Of a DNA stretch of 64,000 nt, positions 11,701 through 23,137 are shown one piece after another. Below the pieces are notes generated by a model that saw only the letters and a program-made list of their open reading frames with translations, did not search any database and had not been told where the DNA came from. The DNA is from Papio anubis (Eukaryota > Chordata > Mammalia > Primates > Cercopithecidae). Position numbers and translations under genes: made by a program. Location of the stretch: NCBI RefSeq assembly GCF_008728515.1, contig NC_044981.1, forward strand, positions 135,037,937 to 135,101,936, in the 5' to 3' direction. How positions within the stretch are numbered: the stretch's first letter is position 1; every line of letters begins with the position of its first letter.

Positions 11701-12081
11701 TATATATAATCATGGAATACTATGCCATGTGGATGAGTTTAAGGCCCCTTTAGACATGGATGCGCTGGAAAACCATCATTCTTAGCAAAACCATCACAAG
11801 GAATATGGTTCAGAACAATCAAAGATGTTCTCACCATATGGGTGGAACTGAACAATGAGATCACTTGGACTCCAGGAAGGGGAACATCACACACCGGGCC
11901 TACTGGCGGTATAGGAGGACGGTCAGAGCCAAGCACCCGACGTAAACGACATCGGCGCCGATAACGGCAAGAATACGCGTACGCGAAGGAGCAATAAAAC
12001 CGGTACGTTGCGCATGTACCCCATGTAAACTCGGAAGTACATGGAATAAACAAATCAAACAAAACAAAACAAACAAAACTG

Positions 12082-12384
12082 GCCGGGCGTTCGACCAAAC
12101 AGATGCAAGGCGACGTCGAATTCACTTTGGATTTCGTATGTGCATTAAAAGGATACATGCAACGCTATTGCATGAGTAAGACTCGTAGGCCGTAGCGACC
12201 ACCGAATGAATACTCTGAAAGTCGAGTTAGAATCAGGCCTGGCCACCGCGGTTTATAATGATGACCCTTAATTTCTTTTTTTATCGTTATACATTTAGTT
12301 TTATTCCAAGCACTTTAACACTCTGACCGTTTATTTCAAAAACATCGCCGAAGCTGCTGTTTTACCAACGAAGTTTATCGACCC
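12082..12384. other. Unexplained CpG-rich spacer between the two L1 tails
   Basis: About 300 bases lie between the plus L1 tail and the minus L1 tail. By eye they hold about 20 CpGs, far above the rest of the window. The segment starts with the Alu-like nonamer GGCCGGGCG but does not continue as an Alu. No frame or repeat is recognisable. Confidence 0.5.
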
Positions 12385-13859
12385 TTTATATCTTTATTAC
12401 TATTATTATATACTTTAAGTTCTAGGGAAATGTGCATAATAAAGTAGGCCATACGTACACGGTGCTGGCGGTTGAAAATAAACCTAATTAACCTCGCCAA
12501 CCAACACCTCACCATGTTTACATCAAGTATAACTCCCAGCAACGATCCCTCCCTCCCCCATGATAGGCTCCTGGTGATGTTCTCCCAGTCCAAGGACCTT
12601 CATTTGTCTAGTTCCTCACCCCATGAGAACAGCAGGTTTTGGCTTCTGTTCCGGCAATAGGGTTGCTTATAATGATTGCCTCCAGGTTGCATCCATTCCC
12701 AACAGCGACCATACAAATCCCATCCTTTAAGGGAGCTGACAGTGGCCCTAAGGGTGCTTGCAGCCATCTTTCTTAATCTAGTCTACCTGATACTGGGCTG
12801 ACTCAAGCCTCAAGGACAGAATAGAGGCTGCAGTCTGTTCGATGCAGCATGTGCTCCTTATAGTATATGATTTATAACCCCTGTAATAAAATTTGCAATG
12901 AAATGATCAGTCACAAGGGAAATTTCCTCCTCCAGAAGCTCCTAGATCCCAGAACGCCACACCAAGCCCGCTTAATATGAACTAGGTTTGTCCCACCGGG
13001 AACAGCAAAAAATTCCCTTATTTCCACATCTCTCTCCTGCACCTCATATTTCGACTTTAATTATTTTTATTCTAACTTCTGTAGATGGCATCTCATTAGG
13101 TTTTTGACTTATTCTCCGATGGCCAGTGATGAGTACTTTTTCATGTGTTCATATTGTGTACGTTCTCTTGATAGTCCGTTCCTCCATATCCTTTGCCCAC
13201 TTCTTGATAAAGTTGTTTTCTTTTGCAATTTGTTTGATTCTTTTAGAGACTGGATACAGCCTCAAGCCGGACAGAGAGAGACAAGTAAAAATTTTCTCCC
13301 TTTCTCTTAGGCTGTTTGTTCACGCTTTGATGTAGTTTCTTTTTTTGTTGTGTATTTCTTTAGTTTAATTGATCCAGCTTCACACCTTATTTTGTTTGCT
13401 CTTGCTTTTGTGTTTGACAGTCCTTGCCTATAATTCTAGTAGTGTCCTTGAATGTGGTGGCCACCTAGGTTTTCTCTAGGCTCTTATGGAATAGGGTCCA
13501 TTGATGTGCTTCCCTCGAATCCATCTCGAATTAATTCTTCATAAGGGCATAAGGGTGCTGATCCCAGCTCTAGTGGTTCTACATAAGGGACACTGGCCTC
13601 TAGTACCATTTATTAAATAGGGAACCTTCCTGCTGTTTTCCTGCACACATCAGAGACACCGTGATGCACACTGAGACCTGCTCCTGTCCACTGTCTGGTG
13701 GCCCTGCCTGGGCAACAGCAAGCCTGCCACTGTGGCCCTCGGTATAGTCTGTGCCCAGGTGGCACATGCCCAGCCTGTTCCGACCTGTATCATCTCAAAT
13801 GCAGTCCCCTTTGTCCATGAACCCTGGCAGTTCACCCCCAAGAGACTCCATTAGAAGCT

Positions 13860-16800
13860 GATGGAGATGGTATTAATCCATATATTACCTTGGGTAGTAT
13901 GGCCATTTTCTCTAATATTGATTCTTCCTATCCATATACCCATGTTCTTCCATTTCGTTTGTGTCCTCTTTTATTTCACTATAGCCTGTGTGCCTCCTAA
14001 AGAGTCCTTTACATCCCTGTCAGCTGGATTCCTAGGTATTTTATTCCCTTTGAAGTAGCCGTGGAAATGTAGTTCATTCATGATTTACTGTCTGTTACTG
14101 TACAAGAATGCTGCGATTTTGGTAATACTGATTTTGTATCCTGAGACTTTGCTGGGAAGCTCTTATCACTGAGATTTTAAATGGTGACAATGGGGTTTTC
14201 AAATATATAATCATGTCAATCAGCAAATATGTGGGACAACTGACTCTCTTTCCTAACTGGAATTCCCTGATTTCTCTCTTGGCTCAATGTCCTTAGCCAG
14301 TGTCCCACCACGCTTTGTAATAGGAGGCAGAGAGGGCATCCCCAGCCAGTTTCTATGGAATTTTTCCCAGCCTTTGCCCATCTCAAAGGATATTGGCTGT
14401 GGGCTCTGTCAAGTAAATAGCCCTTTAAGGATTTGGAAATATGTCCTAATTACCTAAATTTCACGTGTAACTCCTCAGCATTAGCTACACTGCTTGAATT
14501 TTGTCAAAGGCCTTTCCATCTATTGAGACAAAACTGCGGTTTCGTTCAACTGGTTTATATGCTGGGATTACGCCAATATCATGTATGTTGAACTGTTCTG
14601 CATCCTGTGGGATGAAGCCCACTTGATCATGGTGATAAGCTTTTGATGTCCTGGTTGGATCTAGCCTTTGCCAGGCATTTTATTATTGAGGATTTTTGCA
14701 TTGATGTCTAATAGGGATATTGGCTTAAAATTCTCTTGCTGTGTCTCTGCAAGGCTTTTGTATCAGGATGATGTTGGCCTCTTCATAAAATGAGTTAGGG
14801 AGGATTCCCTTTTTCTATTTTATCGAATAGTTTCAGAAGGAATGGTACCAGCTCCCACTTTGTACTCTCTGGGTGAATCTAGGCTGTGGGAACTATCTGT
14901 CCTGGACTTTTGGTTGGTAGGCTGGTTAATTATTGCCACCACCAGAAAAAAAGCCTATTATTCTGTTCAGGACTCAGCCCTGGTTTAGTCTTGAGAGGTG
15001 GGCGTCCAGAAACATCCATCAGATCAGCTTACTTTGTTAGGAGGATGCCGAGTAGCATTCTCTTGATGGTAGTTTAGGGCCTCTCAGGGGCTGGTGGTAT
15101 TATCCCTACTATTTTGGCCAGACGAGCCATTCTTCCTTTTTCTTTTCTCGACAGTCTTATAGTGGTCTATCAATTTGTTGATCTTTTTTCTAAAAACCAC
15201 CCACCACTTACCTGGAGGGTTTTTGTGTCTCTATCTATCTCCTTCAGTTCTGCCTCTGATCTTCAAGTATTTCGCCCTCTGCCAGCTTTGAATGTGTTTG
15301 CTCTTGTTTCTAGTCTTTTAATCGCATTGCCAGAGCAGTCACCCTTTGATCTTTCCAGCTTCTCTTTAGTACTGAAGTGCTGCTAAATTTCCCTCACACA
15401 CAAATGTCCCAGAGATTCTGGCATGTTGCATCTTTGTTCTCATTAGTTTCAAAGAATATCTTTATTCTCTCATTTATGTACCCAGTATTGGTCTTTCATA
15501 GGAGTATAGTAGGTTGTTCAGTTTCACGAAGTTGAGCTGTCGAGTTTCTGTGTCCTGAGTTCTGTAGTTTACTGCACCGTGTCCGAGAGACAGTCCTGCC
15601 ACTTCTGTTCTTACATTTGCTGAGGAGTGCCGACTCCTGCTCAGCAGGCCAAATTTTTAAATGCAAAAGATGGTGCTGAGAAGCAATGTATATTCTGTTG
15701 ACTGAGAGCCCTGCATGCCCACAGGCCTGCTTTCTACAGAGATGGAGTTCAATTCCTGGATATCCCACACCTTCTGCCCTGCTGGATCTGTCTACTGTTG
15801 ACAGGAGGTTAGTCTCCCAACGGCTGCATGGGGTGCCTAAGTTCCCTTTGTAAGTCTCTCAAGGACTTGCTTTATGAATCTGGTGCTCCTGTATTGGGTG
15901 TGCATATATATTACATAGCCAGCTCTTCCTGTTGAATTGATCCCTTTACTAGCCATGTAAATGGCCTTCTTGTCTCTTTTCGATCTCATTAGTTTTAAAG
16001 TTTGTTTTATCAGAGATCTGTACTGTAAGCCCTGGCTTTTTGTTCTCCATTTGTTTGTTAGATCTTCTCCTCCTCCATCCCTTTGACATTATTTTGAGCC
16101 TATATATGTCTCTAAGTGCAGGAGATGGGTCTCCTGAATACAGCAAACTGATGGTCTTGACTCTTTTATCCAGTTTTACAGTCTGTGCTTTCCTCTAATT
16201 GACTATTTAGTCCATTTATACTACATCGAGCAGGTGTGAACTGAACTCTGCCATTATGGATACAACTTATATTTTAGGTTTATATGATGCCTCTTCCTAG
16301 CCCCTGAATACTGGTCTTTAAGATTTTGGGCACGCTTGCACGTCAATGGGTTGTCTCTTTCCATGTTGAGCGCTTCCCTTCAGGTCTCTTTTAAGGCAGG
16401 CCTGGAAGTAGACAAATCTCTAAGCATTTGGTTATCTTGTAAAGGATTTTATTTTCCCTTCAGAAACCTAGCCTGGTTGATATGAAATTCTCCGCCTGTA
16501 CCTTTTTCTTTAAGAATGTTGAATATTGGTCACCTCTGGCTTGTAGAGTTTCACAAGAGATCTGCTTTTAGTCCATTGACTTCCTCGGGGTGCAACCTGA
16601 CCTTTCTCTGGCTGCCCTTGCATTTTCCTCCATTTCAACCTCTTCTTGTGAATCTGACACTGCAGTTCTGTAGTTGCCTCTTGAAGGGGAGTATCTCGTG
16701 GTACTTGTGGCCTGAATTTTGAATTGCTATCTGCCCTAATGGTTAGAAGTCTTGGATGATATCCTATGCTTTCCAACTTGTCTCCATTTCACTTCAGGCA

Positions 16801-17300
16801 CCCTAATCAGACATATAGATTTGGTCTTTTATATAATCCCATACTTCCTGCAGGCTTTGTTCTATTTTTCTTTTCAGTTTCTCTCAGCTTCATTTCATTC
16901 ATTTGATCCTCACTACTTCGATACATACTCTTCTCCAGCTATGACTCCAGCCTGGTTACTGAAGCTTGCATTTGCCAATGATTTCTGCGTCACTTCATCC
17001 CTGCCGTCTGCTTATGGCCTTCTCTGCATTAATTATTCTAGTTATCAATTTTCCACTTTTTTCAAGATTTTTAGTTTTCGCCAAAATGTAATTTCTCCAG
17101 TTTGGCAGCTTGATGGATCGTGCTCTCTCTCTCTGTCTGCCTACCAATTCTCCTGTCGAAGCTTTGATCTGTTGCTCATTGCATTCCTTTGCAAGTGAGA
17201 GATGCCTAGCTTTTGAATTTCCAGCTTTCTGGCCCTGCTTTTTCCTCTGTATCTTTTGTGGCTCAACCGGCCTCTGGTCTTTGGATGATGGTGACGCACT
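13860..17300 (-). pseudogene. L1 ORF2/ORF1 remnant of the minus-strand L1
   Basis: ORF2-like blocks on the minus strand include the palm region (about 14040-14300), the template-binding region with 'catcctgtgggatgaagccc' (about 14600-14625) and the endonuclease region further right. ORF1-like blocks follow from about 16450. Many frame changes and stops rule out a product. Confidence 0.65.
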
Positions 17301-17319
17301 GATGGGGCTTTTGGTGTAG

Positions 17320-18304
17320 GTGTCCTCCTGTTTGCTGTAGTTTTCTCTTAACAGTCAGGACCCTCAGCTGGTAGGTCTGTTGAGATTGCTTGAGGTCCAC
17401 CTAGACCCTGTTTGTCAAGGGGCTGGGCAAGCAGAGGCTGCAGAAGATAGGAATATTTCATGGAACAGCGAAAGGTACCTGTCTGATTCTTGCTTTGGAA
17501 GCTTCCTCTCAGGTGTACTCCCACCGTGCAAGTGTGGGGTGCTGGTCTGCCCCTAGTGGGGGATGTCTCCAGTAGCTACCAGTCAAGGGACCACTCGGCG
17601 TAGCTGCTCCACATCCGTTTCAGATCTCAAACCTCCGCAGGTTAAGAGATCCACTGCTTTCCCCAAAGCTGTCAGGAGTCGTCGCTCGTGCTGCCTTCAG
17701 CTTGCTTTCTGCTGCTGCTGCTGCTGCTGCTGCTTAGTTTCGTGCCCTGTCCCCTGAGGTGAGCCTGCAGAGACAGGCAGGCCTTCTTGAGCTGCTGTGA
17801 GCTCCATCCAGTTCGAGCTTCCCAGTGGCTTTGTTTACCTGCTTAAGCCTCAGCAATGGCGGGTGCCCCTCCCCCAGCCTTGCTGCCACCTTGCCCTTAG
17901 ATTGCAGGCTGCTGTGCTAGCAATGAGGGAGGCTCCGTGGGCATGGGACCCTCCCGGCCAGGTGTGAGATATAATCTCCTGGTGTGCCCATTTGCTAAGA
18001 CTCTTGGTAAAGCGCAATATTGGGTGGGAGTTACCCAATTTTCCAGGTGTTGTGTGTCTCAGTTCCCCTGGCTAGGAAAAGGGATTCCCTTCCCCTTTGC
18101 ACTTCCCAGGTGAGGCAATGCCTTGCCCTGCTTCAGCTCTCACTGGTCAGGCTGCAGCATCTGACCAGCAACGATTGTCCAGCACTCCCTAGTGAGATGA
18201 ACCCAGTACCTCAGTTGAAAATGCAGAAATCACCTGTCTTCTGTGTCGCTCGCACTGGGAGCTGGAGACTGGAGCTGTTCCTATTCGGCCATCTTGTTCT
18301 GCCC
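17320..18304 (-). promoter_or_regulatory. L1 5' UTR of the minus-strand L1
   Basis: The minus-strand 5' UTR carries a YY1-type site at 18283-18295 and several retained CpGs. Its sense transcription would run toward the other L1, so the two L1 promoters face each other. Internal (CTG)n at 17708-17732 on + is a local expansion within this UTR. Confidence 0.6.
17708..17732 (+). repeat. (CTG)n short microsatellite
   Basis: About eight tandem CTG/CAG units lie inside the 5' UTR region of the minus L1. Confidence 0.85.
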
Positions 18305-18485
18305 ACTAGACCGCAATTTCAAGCAAACACTTTGAATTTGGGGTGCTAAATTTTGATCTGTTTGCTTCTACAGTAGTCACTAGCCACTCGATAAAGTCTT
18401 GCTCTAGGTTGAGTATCAATAAAAATTTAAGAATAATTGAACATTTTTCCAAGGAATGTTGTATTGATCAACTAGCATTCAAATA

Positions 18486-18819
18486 CATCTATGCACCAAT
18501 TATTGACTATGATATGTTCTGAGAAATGCATCATTAGGCAGTTTCATTGTGTAAATATTATAGAGTGCACTTAAGCAAACTTAAGATCGTATAGCCTACT
18601 ACACATCTAGGCTATATGGCATAACCTATTGCTTCTAAGCTACAAACCTGTACATTATGTTATTGTACTGAATACTGGAGGCAATTGTAACACAGTGGTA
18701 AGTATTGTGTATCTAAACTTATCTAAACATAAAAAGGCACATTAAAAATATAGTATTATAATCTTATGGAATCACCATTGTATATGTGATTCTTTGAAAT
18801 GTAATGTGGCACATGACTG
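18486..18819 (-). mobile_element. Short Tigger-like non-autonomous DNA transposon
   Basis: This 334-bp element begins with a decayed CAGTCATGC-type end and closes with GCACATGACTG. It is directly flanked by TA on both sides (18484-18485 and 18820-18821), which are the target duplications of TA-targeting elements. It belongs to the same family as 4678-6157 but lies in the opposite orientation and lacks the interior. It was probably mobilised by a transposase supplied in trans. The subfamily name is uncertain. Confidence 0.7.
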
Positions 18820-18821
18820 TA

Positions 18822-20179
18822 TACTCAGGCAATTCAATTTTGATTAAATAGCTTGGGTAGTAGCTCCTTACATTTGGCATTACAAACTTCTTTTCATTGT
18901 TTACAAAAAATCTTCATTTGTAATACCTTGTAATAATTCATAATTTACCACAACTGAAATTGAATCTCTGCTTCACAGCCAGTGGACTGGTGTCAGCTTC
19001 CTCATCCATTTTTTCTAGTTTAAATTCATCCCAATTTGGGCTTTTATTGTTTTCTCTTTATCATCTTCCATACAGCTACATCCATGACATGATGAAAACT
19101 TTGTCGCATTGTGAAATACTTCCTAGACAATAGTCAACCAATAAAGTTGGTGAGCATTAAAGAGGTGGAAGAAAGTAACAATTCTTGTCTCTCAAATAAC
19201 TTTATACACAATTTTGGCTTTGTGTTTTTAGAACCATTGAGAGTCTGAGGAGACCTCTTATACATTTTTTATTCTGCATTACTGAATTTTTAAGAAAGAA
19301 ATTATGTGCTATGATAGTGTTCTTGACTTTGAGAATTCTTGAAAGTCTCAAGAGGTATCTCTGGAGAATATAAGGGTCTCCTGTAACAAGATTAGATTTA
19401 TGAGACACTTGTAGTTTATATGAAGCTTTCAAATTCACAGTTAATGAGGTTTCCCTGGTGGTGGCCCATACAAATGAAGATGTCAGAACAAAATGAAGCA
19501 TAAACTCCTATTGCAATTGGGGCGGGCGGAGGGGTCTAATTTCATGATAATGTGGAAAAAGAGAGAGAGAGCAAAACATGTAACAACATTTATATTAATC
19601 TTCAGGAAAAGCAGAGTTAAAATAACTTCTAGATATTTTAAGTAATAGATAAGAAAATAAAGATACTCCAAAATCTAATGATAGATAGGGAAAAGTAATG
19701 GGAGTACAATACACAAACTGTTCTTGAGCCACAGCCTAATTATCAAATGATTACCGCTGTTTTAGGGTAATGCCAGCATGCAACACCTGTCTTGGATCAG
19801 TGTTATTACCAACTGCATTATTTTAGAAAATAAGGCCTGAAATAGTCAAGGAGTGGATAAGGAGACATGTTTGTGGCCTAGTGTCCCATTTAGGCCTTCT
19901 CTGTGGCTGTGATATCTCTGTATAAACTTAAGAAACATTTTATTTTATATTTTATTCTTATTGATTACAGCAGTCTGCTGCAGATGTGCATTTCATAGCC
20001 ACTTTTCCTTTTTAATGTTTTAGTATTTCTTTAGTATTAATTCTATATCAAAATTAAATGGAAGTTACTAGAGTTAAAAAAAAAAACACTCAAGATTATA
20101 GACTTCAACCAAATGGAGAGAAAGAGAGGCTAAATGTTGACAAACGACTGTGGAAAAAAATACAGAAAATGGGTTTCAC
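18822..20179. other. Unassigned, apparently unique sequence
   Basis: No gene or clear repeat is visible. Open frames are short and have no recognisable domain. Confidence 0.5.
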
Positions 20180-20282
20180 CTTATTTAGTCTCTATCTCAT
20201 AGGGGTTTTATAAGTATTAAATGGGATAAAGTATGTGAAATGCCAGATACCTAGTAAACACTAAGTAAATATTACCAATCAT
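20180..20282 (+). mobile_element. MIR SINE 3' part
   Basis: The order 'tcataggggttttataagtattaaatgggataaagtatgtgaaatgcc' then 'tagtaaacactaagtaaata' follows the MIR 3' half (CATAGGGTTGTTGTGAGGATTAAATGAGATAA..., CAATAAATGTTAG). Confidence 0.65.
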
Positions 20283-20461
20283 AAAGCCTTCTATTACCGA
20301 CTTTCTGATACAAAATATCTTGCACAATTTCCTGTGTCTTTCTTTCTAAACTTGGGATAAATCTCATGATACTCTCATTTGTTCCTCCCTCAATTACATC
20401 TAATTAAACCAGATTTTAGGAATCTGTAAGTTATATGCCCTCTCTGAATGATCTATTAAAT

Positions 20462-20750
20462 AATAATATATTGTGAGCCACAATTTTGAGTCATATATGT
20501 AATTAAAATTTTCCTAGTAACTCTATCAAAAAAGCAAAAAGAAACAGGGAAAAACTTATTTGAGTGATATACTTTAGCATGATATTTACAAAATATCATC
20601 AGTTTCATTGACTTACATGTAATCAATGTAAAATTATTAGACAAAATTTACCCTTTTACATTTTGAAAATCTAGTACATATATTGTACGCATCTCAGTTC
20701 AGACTACCCACATTTCAATAATTCAATAGCTACCTGGACAGTGTAGATTC
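20462..20750 (+). mobile_element. MER5/Charlie-type hAT DNA transposon fragment
   Basis: The interior 'cttacatgtaatcaatgtaaaattatta' and the end region 'cagactacccacatttcaat..attcaatagctac' match a common non-autonomous hAT-Charlie repeat. The exact subfamily is unresolved. Confidence 0.55.
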
Positions 20751-21064
20751 ATATGAAGAGAAAATGAAGTTTACAGTAAAGAAAATTATCTCTAGTTATG
20801 TATTTTCAATCATTTGCAAGTGGATAAGGTAACTTTTTTCATGGATCATGATAAGTAAGGAGAGTAGCAAAGCTAGGACAAAGACCTTTTTTTTGGTTTG
20901 TTTTTGTCTTAAATCGTTTCTAATTATAACCTACTTTATTATACAGAAGTCTAGAGTTGGGCAGAAACACCTGTCTCAAACAGCCATCAATTCTTTGGAG
21001 TATTCAAAATTAACTTTTGTTTAGGATGATGTTAGTTAGTTGATCCAGTCATAGCCGCCATACA

Positions 21065-21155
21065 AATCTTGATTTTTGATGATTCAATGAGATAATGTAC
21101 ACAAAAGCATTCTGTAAGTTATAAAGCGCTATAAATGCATAGTGAAGATCAAGAC
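21065..21155 (+). mobile_element. MIR SINE fragment
   Basis: The blocks 'caatgagataatgtacacaaaagcattctgtaagttataaagcgctataaatg' match the MIR/MIRb 3' region. Confidence 0.6.
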
Positions 21156-21719
21156 TATTTTAATCATGTAGAGAATTCATTGGTAAGTGCACCTAAATTA
21201 AAATATAATGCTTTCCCTTTCCTTTCTAAATTGACTTTCCCTGTACAAGTTACTCATGGAAACCAGACACATTCTTTCCTTTCTTAAACTCTTAGGTCTC
21301 GAGTTACTAGGTAAGAGAATAAACCCTGGTTGGGATGAATTTTCCAAAAGAAATACTTAAAAGCATTCCATTTGTCTTTCCTTTCATTTCCCCAATCCAA
21401 TTATTTCATATTTATATGATGGTTGTATGGGTCTCCAATTATCTACCTTTTTTTCAGTGCAGATAAACAGCTGATTAAATCTTTCTTTGATTTTTATGAC
21501 ATTTAGTAACTTGGTAGACAACACTGAATGTATTACTTCTGTGTACGTAGCCTAGAAATACTTAGAACAATGGCAACAACAACAGGTAATGCAGGGGAGA
21601 TGATAGAAATGAGAAATTAAAGCAAAGTCAATGCCAATTCCATAGGCTAATTATAGTTTTCAGTGCATTATGAGTATTGAAAACAGTTTAGTTTGAGTAG
21701 AGGAAATAATGGGGATGGT

Positions 21720-21981
21720 GACAGTTATTTTAATCAATTAGAGTGGCCAGGGAATGAAGTGAGCAAGACAATCATGTCTACTTCTGAGAGAAGAACCTTT
21801 CCAGGTGGAGGGGACTGACAATGCAAAGGCCTTGATGTAATAAGTTTCTTGTCATGGCTGGAATAGATATGAGTGGTAGTATATTTTAATCTGAGAGTTG
21901 GCAGAGAGCCAGAATGCATAAGGAATGATAAGCGCTTTAGATTTCTTTTCTGAGTAAGACAGGATGCCAATAGAGGATTCG
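21720..21981 (-). mobile_element. Ancient L2-like repeat, first part
   Basis: The order of blocks (gtggccagggaatg, 'caatgcaaaggccttgatg', 'gagtaagacaggatgccaa') follows a widespread ancient LINE-like repeat read on the complementary strand. It seems to resume at 24485, after the L1M insertion. I am confident it is an old interspersed repeat, less so that it is L2. Confidence 0.45.
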
Positions 21982-22600
21982 TTTTTTTTGTTGTTGTTGT
22001 TATTGTTTCAGTTCTGGTAAGAAGACATGAGATCTATCATTGTAACAAATTTTTGCCAGTACCATATAATATTGTTGAATATAGGTACAATATTGTATAG
22101 AATATCTTTAGGGCTTATTCATCTTCCTTGACTGAAACTTAATACGTCACTCCTCAATTCACTGTCTTCCCACCTGACAACCACCATTCCATTCTTGAAT
22201 TCTATGAATTTGCCTAGTTTTAGATATGTCATATAATAGAATCATGATATATTTATCTTTCTGTAACTGGCATATTTCAGTTAGCATAATGTCTCCCAAT
22301 TCATACATGTTGTCACATATTGCAGAATTTCCTTCTTTTTAAAAAATATCTGAATAGTATCCCCTTGTATGTAGAGAGTACATTTTCTTTTCTTTATCCA
22401 TTCATTTATCAGTAGACATTTAGGGTGTTTCCACATCTTGATTATTGTGATTACAACTGCAACGAATATGGAAGTGCTTCTATCAATTTGAGATACTGAT
22501 TTCAGTTCTTTTGGATAAAAAACTCAAGTAGGATTGCTGGATCATATGGTATTCTATTTTTAATTTTTGAGAGTCTCCATACTGTTTTCCATAATGGCTG

Positions 22601-23137
22601 TGCTGTTGGCACCTTGGGTTCTTGTAATCTCCCAGTATAGAAATGAAGAGACGTCACCAGACATAGCAGCAAAGAGAAAGATTTATTTCACTTGTGCACA
22701 AGGAAGTCAGCACTGCAAAAAGAAAAGAGTGGGCTGCTCCCTGAGAGTAGTATGTGCGCTAGTTTTATAGATCCTTTCTATAGGGAACAGTTTCATCAGG
22801 TCCTATATAGCAGGGTTTTCTCTAGTGCTTGTTCAGTGGCCTTATGTACTTCTTAATACATTGCATGGAACATAGGCATTTTAAATCTCCACCCCTGGGC
22901 ATGATTTTCAGCATTAAAATGAGGAAGGGGTAACTGTGAGTTGAAGTTCAAGTCTATCGGCACATGTGGAACCCAAGGGAAGTCCCCAGCCCCCTAAAGC
23001 AGAAACCTGTAGTGAATAGCTTCTTGGGTCTTTATTTGATGATTGACTGGAACTTAGGTCAGCTATAGCTTGAGAGGCATTTTTTCTTTTTCTCTAAACC
23101 ACGTCAAAACCGGAAGCCTGCCAGCTTGCCTGTCTCA
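22601..23137 (-). mobile_element. Solo ERV LTR (class I-like)
   Basis: A 537-bp unit begins TG and ends CA and interrupts the L1M sequence cleanly. It is flanked by a 4-bp duplication GCTG (22597-22600 and 23138-23141), typical of class I (gamma-like) endogenous retroviruses. On the minus strand it shows a TATA-like TCTATAAAA (near 22765) and, downstream, an AATAAA signal (near 22681) in the right order and spacing. No internal retroviral sequence is attached, so it is a recombined solo LTR. The family name was not recognised. Confidence 0.8.

Larger units (their letters stand above)
6344..12072 (+). mobile_element. Full-length-scale L1 (L1PA-like), plus strand, heavily corrupted
   Basis: The 5' end carries the L1 start with G-run and AAGATGGCCGAAT, followed by 600 bases of coherent 5' UTR. 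ORF1-, ORF2- and 3' UTR-like blocks then follow in the right order, for example the ORF2 block near 9596-9700 and the 3' terminal block near 11700-12070. The total length (about 5.7 kb) fits a full-length L1. From about 6960 onward the sequence has dense insertions, deletions and extra CpGs and no long native frame survives. A possible 10-bp duplication (aacaaaactg, 6332-6341 and 12072-12081) overlaps A/C-rich simple sequence and is weak evidence. The L1 call is secure; its base-level sequence is not. Confidence 0.85.
12385..18304 (-). mobile_element. Full-length-scale L1 (L1PA-like), minus strand
   Basis: Read on the minus strand, the element starts at 18304 with a 5' UTR holding AAGATGGCCGAAT (18283-18295 on +). 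It runs through ORF1-region, ORF2-region and 3' UTR blocks to a terminus near 12385-12430. At about 5.9 kb it is full-length scale. It lies tail-to-tail with the plus L1 at 6344-12072. Its 3' part (12385 to about 13850) is as corrupted as the neighbouring L1. The remainder is easier to align but still has many indels, and the reverse-transcriptase motif region (about 14200-14240) is broken. Confidence 0.88.

Noticed and set aside
11739..12158. 139-codon minus frame across the plus L1 3' end and spacer
   Set aside because: It is antisense to the L1 3' UTR in a low-quality block and has no recognisable features.
6960..13850. A novel mobile system or edited L1 with enriched CpG
   Set aside because: The changes are scattered indels with no motif, strand bias or frame conservation that I can see. 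Poor consensus sequence explains them better than a biological process.
16752..17198. 148-codon plus frame in the minus-strand L1
   Set aside because: It is antisense to the ORF1 region and does not correspond to an L1 protein.
4678..18819. A single large inverted segmental duplication (Tigger-L1 / L1-Tigger)
   Set aside because: The sequences between each Tigger and its L1 (6160-6343 and 18305-18485) are not inverted copies of each other, and the two Tigger copies differ in internal structure. Independent insertions are simpler.
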